Source of the DNA: Nitrospinae bacterium RIFCSPHIGHO2_02_FULL_39_82
Lineage (GTDB): Bacteria; Nitrospinota; Nitrospinia; UBA9942
Direction of reading: 5' to 3'
DNA: 36,039 bases
NCBI GenBank assembly: GCA_001804915.1
Contig: MHDI01000094.1
Location: 1 to 36,039 of the forward strand
Made by a program: the position numbers and the translations under genes
The notes under the pieces: model-generated
The model's database searches: none
What the model saw: the letters and a program-made list of their open reading frames with translations, nothing else
Told to the model about the DNA's origin: nothing
Shown here: piece after piece, positions 32,000 to 36,039 of the stretch
Layout: each line of letters opens with the position of its first letter
Numbering within the stretch: position 1 is the first letter of the stretch

Positions 32000-33079
32000 T
32001 TATTCCCCTTCCTTTTTTCTCGAAAATTTTACAATTTCTTTTATTGCACTTAGAAGTCCCCCGCTTTTAGCTTCCGGTGGCTGAATATCAACATTAAGTT
32101 TTATATCCTCTTTAATATGCGTATTTACATCCCTCTCTATCAGTTCCTTTGCCTGTCTTATAGCATTTTTTATTGCCTTGGGAGAGGATGAGCCGTGTGC
32201 AATTATACATATACCATTTACACCGAGCAGTGGTGCACCACCGTATTCTGAATAATCTACTCTCTTGTTAAATATCTCCAAATATGGCTTGAGGAGCAGA
32301 TACCCTAATTTGCTTCGCCAGTTTTTAGTGAATATATCCTTTAAGGATTTTCCTATCATGTCTGCCAAACTTTCGCTTACCTTCAGGGTGATATTGCCCA
32401 CAAATCCGTCAGTTACAACTACATCTGCTGTTCCCTTGTATAGTTCCTTACCCTCTACATTTCCGATAAAATTGAGGGAACTTTTCTTAAATATTTTATA
32501 AACCTCTTTTGTGACTTCATTACCTTTTTCTTCTTCCTCTCCATTATTAATAATCCCAACTTTAGGATTGTTTATTCCGAGAACATATTTTGCAAAGTCA
32601 TATCCCATAATACCAAACTGGAATATTTGATAAGGTTTGCAATCCACATTTGCACCTGCATCTATGAGTATTACCGGACCCTTCAGAGTTGGCAACTGGA
32701 CGGCTATAGCAGGTCTGTCAATTCCGTTCAAAGTCCTGAGTATCAGAGTAGCAGCAGCCATAACAGCACCCGTATTACCTGCACTGACAAATGCATCTGC
32801 CTCACCATTTTTAATAAGCTCTATTCCAACCCTTATAGAGGAATCCTTCTTTCTGCGAAGGGCAACGGAGGGAGATTCATCCATTTCAATAATTTCGGGT
32901 GCATGCCTGATAGAGAGTGGAAGTTTATCAGTATCGTATTTTTTTAATTCCGAAGATATTACATCTTCTTTACCAACCAATATAATATCCACATTAAACT
33001 CCCTTGATGCATTAATCACACCTTCAATTACTGTTGCAGGGGCATTATCTCCCCCCATAACATCTACGGCTATTCTCAT
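32000..33079 (-). CDS. plsX: Phosphate acyltransferase PlsX
   Basis: A 359-residue enzyme making acyl-phosphate from acyl-ACP for phospholipid synthesis. It begins MRIAVDVMGGDNAP, and contains SAGNTGAVMA, GNVEGKELYKGTADVVVTDGFVGNI and the glycine-rich LLGVNGICIIAHGSS, all typical. It lies 13 bases after rpmF. Confidence 0.96.
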   Translation of the reverse strand: MRIAVDVMGGDNAPATVIEGVINASREFNVDIILVGKEDVISSELKKYDTDKLPLSIRHAPEIIEMDESPSVALRRKKDSSIRVGIELIKNGEADAFVSAGNTGAVMAAATLILRTLNGIDRPAIAVQLPTLKGPVILIDAGANVDCKPYQIFQFGIMGYDFAKYVLGINNPKVGIINNGEEEEKGNEVTKEVYKIFKKSSLNFIGNVEGKELYKGTADVVVTDGFVGNITLKVSESLADMIGKSLKDIFTKNWRSKLGYLLLKPYLEIFNKRVDYSEYGGAPLLGVNGICIIAHGSSSPKAIKNAIRQAKELIERDVNTHIKEDIKLNVDIQPPEAKSGGLLSAIKEIVKFSRKKEGE

Positions 33080-33092
33080 TTCTGCACCGTCC

Positions 33093-33278
33093 CTATTCTA
33101 TTTCCTCAATTCGTAAAATCTCATTTCCCTTATAATAACCGCAGTTTGGACATACCTGATGAGGAGGCTTTGGTTCATGGCACTGTGGACATACTGATAG
33201 GGTGGGCAGACTCAATCTATGATGAGACCTCCTTTTCCCCCTCCTTGACCTGGATACCTTTTTCTTTGGTACTGGCAT
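33093..33278 (-). CDS. rpmF: Ribosomal protein L32
   Basis: A 61-residue zinc-ribbon L32 that starts MPVPKKKVSRSRRGKRRSH and has CPQC and CPNC zinc-binding pairs. AAAGGAGG is directly before ATG at 33278; an upstream in-frame start lies inside that site and is rejected. The yceD-rpmF-plsX order is conserved across bacteria. Confidence 0.97.
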   Translation of the reverse strand: MPVPKKKVSRSRRGKRRSHHRLSLPTLSVCPQCHEPKPPHQVCPNCGYYKGNEILRIEEIE

Positions 33279-33289
33279 ATTTCCTCCTT

Positions 33290-33826
33290 TCAAAATTTTA
33301 TTTTTTTCAATGTAGAAAATCTTTCATTTATTTCTTCTCGCTTGCAACTACATATGGCGATGTTCAAATTCTGTCCACAATGAGGACATAATCCCTTACA
33401 ATTTTCATTACATAAGGGCTTTAGTGATATAGACAGCAATATCTGGTCAATTATAGGTGGGAGAATGTCTATCCCTTCACCTTTATAGTAATAGCTATTC
33501 AAATCGCTCGCTATAAGCTCTACCTCTTCTTTTGTAATCCCTTCACTTTCAGGTAGATACTCTGCTGAAAATTCGGTGCCAATCTCTTCCGTGAAAATAT
33601 TAAGGCATCTGCTGCATATATATTCAAGTGTTGTTGAAACCCTTCCATTCAAATATATATCATTATCAAATCTGTTAATAGTTCCTTTTATGGTTACATC
33701 TTTAACTATCTTAAAATCCTTACCTTTAAAATCAAAAAATGAAGGGTCCTTGATATATTCAATATCTAACCCTGAATCACCTATATCTTCAATATCAATC
33801 CATATACCCCCATGAGAGTCTGACAT
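33290..33826 (-). CDS. yceD: DUF177 (YceD-like) protein
   Basis: About 178 residues. DUF177 proteins are tied genetically to 23S rRNA and L32 accumulation, matching the position immediately upstream of rpmF. Cysteine pairs CSRCL and LCPHC, with a final CSC, suggest a zinc site. ATG at 33826 (MSDSHGG) is preferred; an in-frame extension further upstream would reach back through the leader terminator. No strong ribosome binding site is visible. Confidence 0.88.
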   Translation of the reverse strand: MSDSHGGIWIDIEDIGDSGLDIEYIKDPSFFDFKGKDFKIVKDVTIKGTINRFDNDIYLNGRVSTTLEYICSRCLNIFTEEIGTEFSAEYLPESEGITKEEVELIASDLNSYYYKGEGIDILPPIIDQILLSISLKPLCNENCKGLCPHCGQNLNIAICSCKREEINERFSTLKKIKF

Positions 33827-33879
33827 ATTAATAGAAGACACTGGCTGTAAGATACCTGTTTTGAAAATTTTGTTATAAT

Positions 33880-33904
33880 AAAAAAACCTGGCAATCACCA
33901 GGTT
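33880..33904 (-). terminator. Intrinsic terminator in the leader of the yceD-rpmF-fab operon
   Basis: On the minus strand AACCTGG-TGATTG-CCAGGTT is a 7-bp stem with a 6-base loop followed by an unbroken T run (seven T including the stem end). It lies about 35 bases after the promoter and about 54 before the first gene, and no minus-strand gene precedes it, so it can only act on this operon's own leader. Confidence 0.8.
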
Positions 33905-33939
33905 GGAATAAAACAAATTGCAGGTTTTTAAATCTTATA
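33880..33939 (-). promoter_or_regulatory. Putative transcription attenuator
   Basis: The leader segment AAAAACCTG (33929-33921) is perfectly complementary over nine bases to CAGGTTTTT in the terminator's 3' arm and T run. Pairing of these two would prevent the terminator stem. This mutual exclusion is typical of attenuators; the signal that would choose between the forms is unknown. Confidence 0.5.
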
Positions 33940-33945
33940 AGCTTA

Positions 33946-33974
33946 TATATATCAACATATTCTGCTACTGTCAA
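33946..33974 (-). promoter_or_regulatory. Sigma70-type promoter for yceD-rpmF-plsX-fab operon
   Basis: On the minus strand TTGACA (33974-33969) and TATATA (33951-33946) are 17 bases apart. It is back to back with the plus-strand promoter at 34000. Confidence 0.75.
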
Positions 33975-33999
33975 GGAATAATCTTCCCCGATTGGGAGG

Positions 34000-34027
34000 T
34001 TGACAAGAAGGGAGGTTTCTATATAAT
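34000..34027 (+). promoter_or_regulatory. Sigma70 consensus promoter for the peptide-binding protein gene
   Basis: TTGACA (34000-34005) and TATAAT (34022-34027), both perfect consensus, are separated by 16 bases. Initiation near 34034 leaves a leader of about 40 bases. Confidence 0.78.
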
Positions 34028-34072
34028 GAATTCAATTACATATTTGGTTATTCTAATTATTGGTGACTGGAA

Positions 34073-35629
34073 TTGAAAATTACCTGCCAACAATCTTTTG
34101 AGAAGCTGATTTATCTGATAACTTTTCTGTTAATACTATTTCCATCTGGTTGTTCAAGGAAACAACTTACAAATAATAACACACTTATTATAGCAATTGA
34201 ATCTAACCCTACAAATCTTGACCCCCGTTTTTCCATGGATGCAGTATCATCTAAAATAACCCGCCTGATATTCAATGGTCTTTTAAGAAGGAATGAGAAT
34301 ATGGAACTTATCTCTGACCTTGCAGAAAGATGGGAGATGCAGAATGATGTTACTTATATGTTCTATATTGAAAAGGGAATAAAATTTCACGATGGAATTG
34401 AACTAACTTCAAAGGATGTAAAATATACTTATGAATCTATGCTTGACCCTGCCGCTAAATCTCCAAAAAGAGGGGGGTATGACAGGATAAAGGAGATAAA
34501 GATACCTGATGACTATACAGTAATATTTATTCTTAAAGAACCCTTTGCACCATTCCTTGATAACATGACACTTGGAATCATCCCTGAGCATATTGCAAAA
34601 GAAGGGGGGAGTGATTTCAGCGGACATCCAGTTGGAACAGGTCCATTTATATTTAAGGAATGGACACAGGATGAAAGGGTTATACTCTCTGCCAATAGCA
34701 ATCATTTTGAAGGAAGCCCAAAAATAAATGGTGTAATTTACAAAATAATACCAGATGAGACAATAAGGGTGCTTGAACTTGAAAAGGGGGATGTCCAGTT
34801 ATTTATGAATCCGATAACGCCTGACATACTGCCAAGGTTTGAAAAAAATCCAGAATTAAAGGTTATAAAAAAGACAGGGACAAATTATTCATATATAGGA
34901 TTTAATCTTAATGACCCTATTTTAAAGAACCTGAAGGTAAGACAGGCAATAGCCTATGCAATTGACAGGGATGGAATTTGCAAATACATATTAAAAGGGC
35001 TTGCAAAAAAGACAGATGGGATACTAACACAATATAACTGGGCTTATGAACCTGATTTAAAAAATTATGACTACAATCCTGAACTCTCAAAAAAATTATT
35101 GGATGAGGCTGGATACCTTGTTTCTAAAGAGAAAGGCATGAGATTCAAGCTTACCTTTAAAACCTCCCAGAATGAACTCAGAAAGAGAATTGCAGAGGTG
35201 TTTCAGGAGCAACTAAGAAAGATAGGTATTGAGATGGAGATAAGGACTTATGAATGGGGGACATTTTTCTCAGATATAAAATCAGGAAATTTTCAGGCAT
35301 TTTCTCTAACATGGGTCGGCATATCTGACCCTGATATTTTCCATTATATGTTTCATTCGTCAAGTTTCCCCCCTGATGGAGCAAACAGGGTCAGGTATTC
35401 AAATCCTGAAATAGATAATCTATTAGAACAGGGGAGAGTAACTTTACAACAGGAAAAGAGAAAAGAGATATACAGCAAAATCCAGAAGACAATCTCTGAT
35501 GAACTCCCGTATATAAACCTCTGGCATTCTGTGAATGTAGCAGTCATGAAGAAGAATATAGAGGGTTTTGTCCTCTATCCTGATGAAGACATGGTTTCTC
35601 TAAAAGATGTAAATATCAAATTACAATGA
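34073..35629 (+). CDS. ABC transporter peptide/nickel-type solute-binding lipoprotein
   Basis: A 518-residue family 5 solute-binding protein that would capture oligopeptides or similar solutes outside the inner membrane. Lipobox PSGC places the lipid on Cys27. Family features are NPTNLDPRFS (about 45-54), LAERWE, GIKFHDG and the C-terminal LPYINLWHS. The start is TTG at 34073, about 45 bases after a consensus promoter, and gives a normal signal sequence; the ribosome binding site is weak. No permease gene follows within the window. Confidence 0.93.
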   Translation: MKITCQQSFEKLIYLITFLLILFPSGCSRKQLTNNNTLIIAIESNPTNLDPRFSMDAVSSKITRLIFNGLLRRNENMELISDLAERWEMQNDVTYMFYIEKGIKFHDGIELTSKDVKYTYESMLDPAAKSPKRGGYDRIKEIKIPDDYTVIFILKEPFAPFLDNMTLGIIPEHIAKEGGSDFSGHPVGTGPFIFKEWTQDERVILSANSNHFEGSPKINGVIYKIIPDETIRVLELEKGDVQLFMNPITPDILPRFEKNPELKVIKKTGTNYSYIGFNLNDPILKNLKVRQAIAYAIDRDGICKYILKGLAKKTDGILTQYNWAYEPDLKNYDYNPELSKKLLDEAGYLVSKEKGMRFKLTFKTSQNELRKRIAEVFQEQLRKIGIEMEIRTYEWGTFFSDIKSGNFQAFSLTWVGISDPDIFHYMFHSSSFPPDGANRVRYSNPEIDNLLEQGRVTLQQEKRKEIYSKIQKTISDELPYINLWHSVNVAVMKKNIEGFVLYPDEDMVSLKDVNIKLQ

Positions 35630-35680
35630 ACACTCTGGGATTTTATCTTTTTATAAATTTTACTGACCAAACATATCTCG

Positions 35681-35974
35681 TCAGATTACGCTATTCCTGG
35701 TCAGGGGCAACAAAAGTTCTGAAACTTCTGCGAGCCCGTTTGATGACGCCATCCATAGAGCCGTAACCCCATTATCATTTTCCGCATCAGGGTCAGCACC
35801 TGCGGCAAGGAGCACCTTAACTATATCAATGTGACCCTTCCCTACTGCTTCTATTAAAGCCGTGCTTCCATCATTATCTTTCTTATTTACATCTGCACCG
35901 TCAGCAAGTAATATCTTAACAATATCCAGATAGCCTTCGTCAGATGCTACGGGATGATAATATCTTAATAACAA
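35681..35974 (-). CDS. Ankyrin-repeat protein, possibly truncated
   Basis: An open frame of about 97 residues with about two and a half ankyrin repeats (DIVKILLADGADVNKKDN, DIVKVLLAAGADPDAEND and a partial third). The only available start is a TTG at 35974 that falls in the middle of a repeat, and an in-frame TGA lies at 36022-36020. There is no signal peptide or good ribosome binding site. It may be the remnant of a longer ankyrin gene broken upstream, or a frameshifted copy. Confidence 0.5.
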   Translation of the reverse strand: MLLRYYHPVASDEGYLDIVKILLADGADVNKKDNDGSTALIEAVGKGHIDIVKVLLAAGADPDAENDNGVTALWMASSNGLAEVSELLLPLTRNSVI

Positions 35975-36039
35975 ACTCTCTTCGTGATGTTTGATATATG
36001 TCTCCTTCTCTGGGCTGTTTCAATTCGGATGAATATGCA

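Noticed and set aside
33861-33879. Plus-strand promoter TTGAAA ... TATAAT
   Set aside because: The two elements are only seven bases apart, which is too close for sigma70.

Overview
The window is about 36 kb of AT-rich DNA from a diderm (Gram-negative type) bacterium. Most genes are roughly 38% G+C where I counted sample lines. Evidence for a diderm is the set of lipoproteins with lipobox signals, L,D-transpeptidases, and many exported c-type cytochromes. The gene content (several c-type cytochromes, a bd-like oxidase of the kind known from nitrite oxidisers, an EbdC/NxrC-type heme-b subunit) suggests a chemolithotrophic or anaerobic respirer related to Nitrospirota or a neighbouring uncultured lineage. 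The phylum cannot be settled from this sequence.

Region 1 (about 178-10915, plus strand) is a respiratory cluster. It holds a small cytochrome c, a cytochrome bd-like oxidase subunit fused to a cytochrome c domain, a NuoM/MrpD-type proton-channel protein, a membrane-anchored cytochrome c, an EbdC-like heme-b protein fused to a diheme cytochrome c, a NosZ-like beta-propeller with a CuA domain but no visible CuZ ligands, another cytochrome c, a GltD-like FAD/Fe-S oxidoreductase and a two-CBS-domain protein. The bd-like oxidase and proton-channel genes are clearly richer in G+C than everything around them and look like an imported pair.

Region 2 (10931-16733, minus strand) has fabI, a broken methyltransferase gene, a DUF3108-like exported protein, tRNA-Leu(CAG), an exported protein of unknown function, two YkuD-type L,D-transpeptidases, and two small coiled-coil lipoproteins that end in lysine runs. 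The last four look like a Braun-lipoprotein-style system tying the outer membrane to peptidoglycan.

Region 3 (16953-21393, minus strand) carries a true lysine 2,3-aminomutase, two paralogous D-Ala-D-Ala-ligase-like ATP-grasp enzymes, a GNAT acetyltransferase and a pyruvoyl-dependent arginine decarboxylase. Most are coupled by overlapping or nearly touching stops and starts. I read this as an uncharacterised beta-lysine/agmatine ligation pathway.

Region 4 (21466-33826, minus strand) is housekeeping: nadE, pyrD, pyrK, a transglutaminase-like lipoprotein, rnc, fabF, acpP, fabG, fabD, fabH, plsX, rpmF and a DUF177 gene. It is read from a strong promoter near 33950. That promoter is followed at once by an intrinsic terminator with a competing upstream pairing, so the operon probably starts with an attenuator. 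A divergent consensus promoter drives an oligopeptide-binding lipoprotein gene (34073-35629). A possibly incomplete ankyrin-repeat gene closes the window.

The most striking non-gene feature is a set of short repeats that share one design: a degenerate unit iterated in a strict phase (7 bp in most, 10 bp in some, 9 bp in one), often switching to its reverse complement half-way. More than a dozen lie between 16.8 and 32 kb. They fill most gaps of the fatty-acid operon, and several run in frame through pyrK, the transglutaminase gene, an ATP-grasp gene, nadE and the end of rnc. Two 10-bp-phase copies in opposite orientation bracket fabD.
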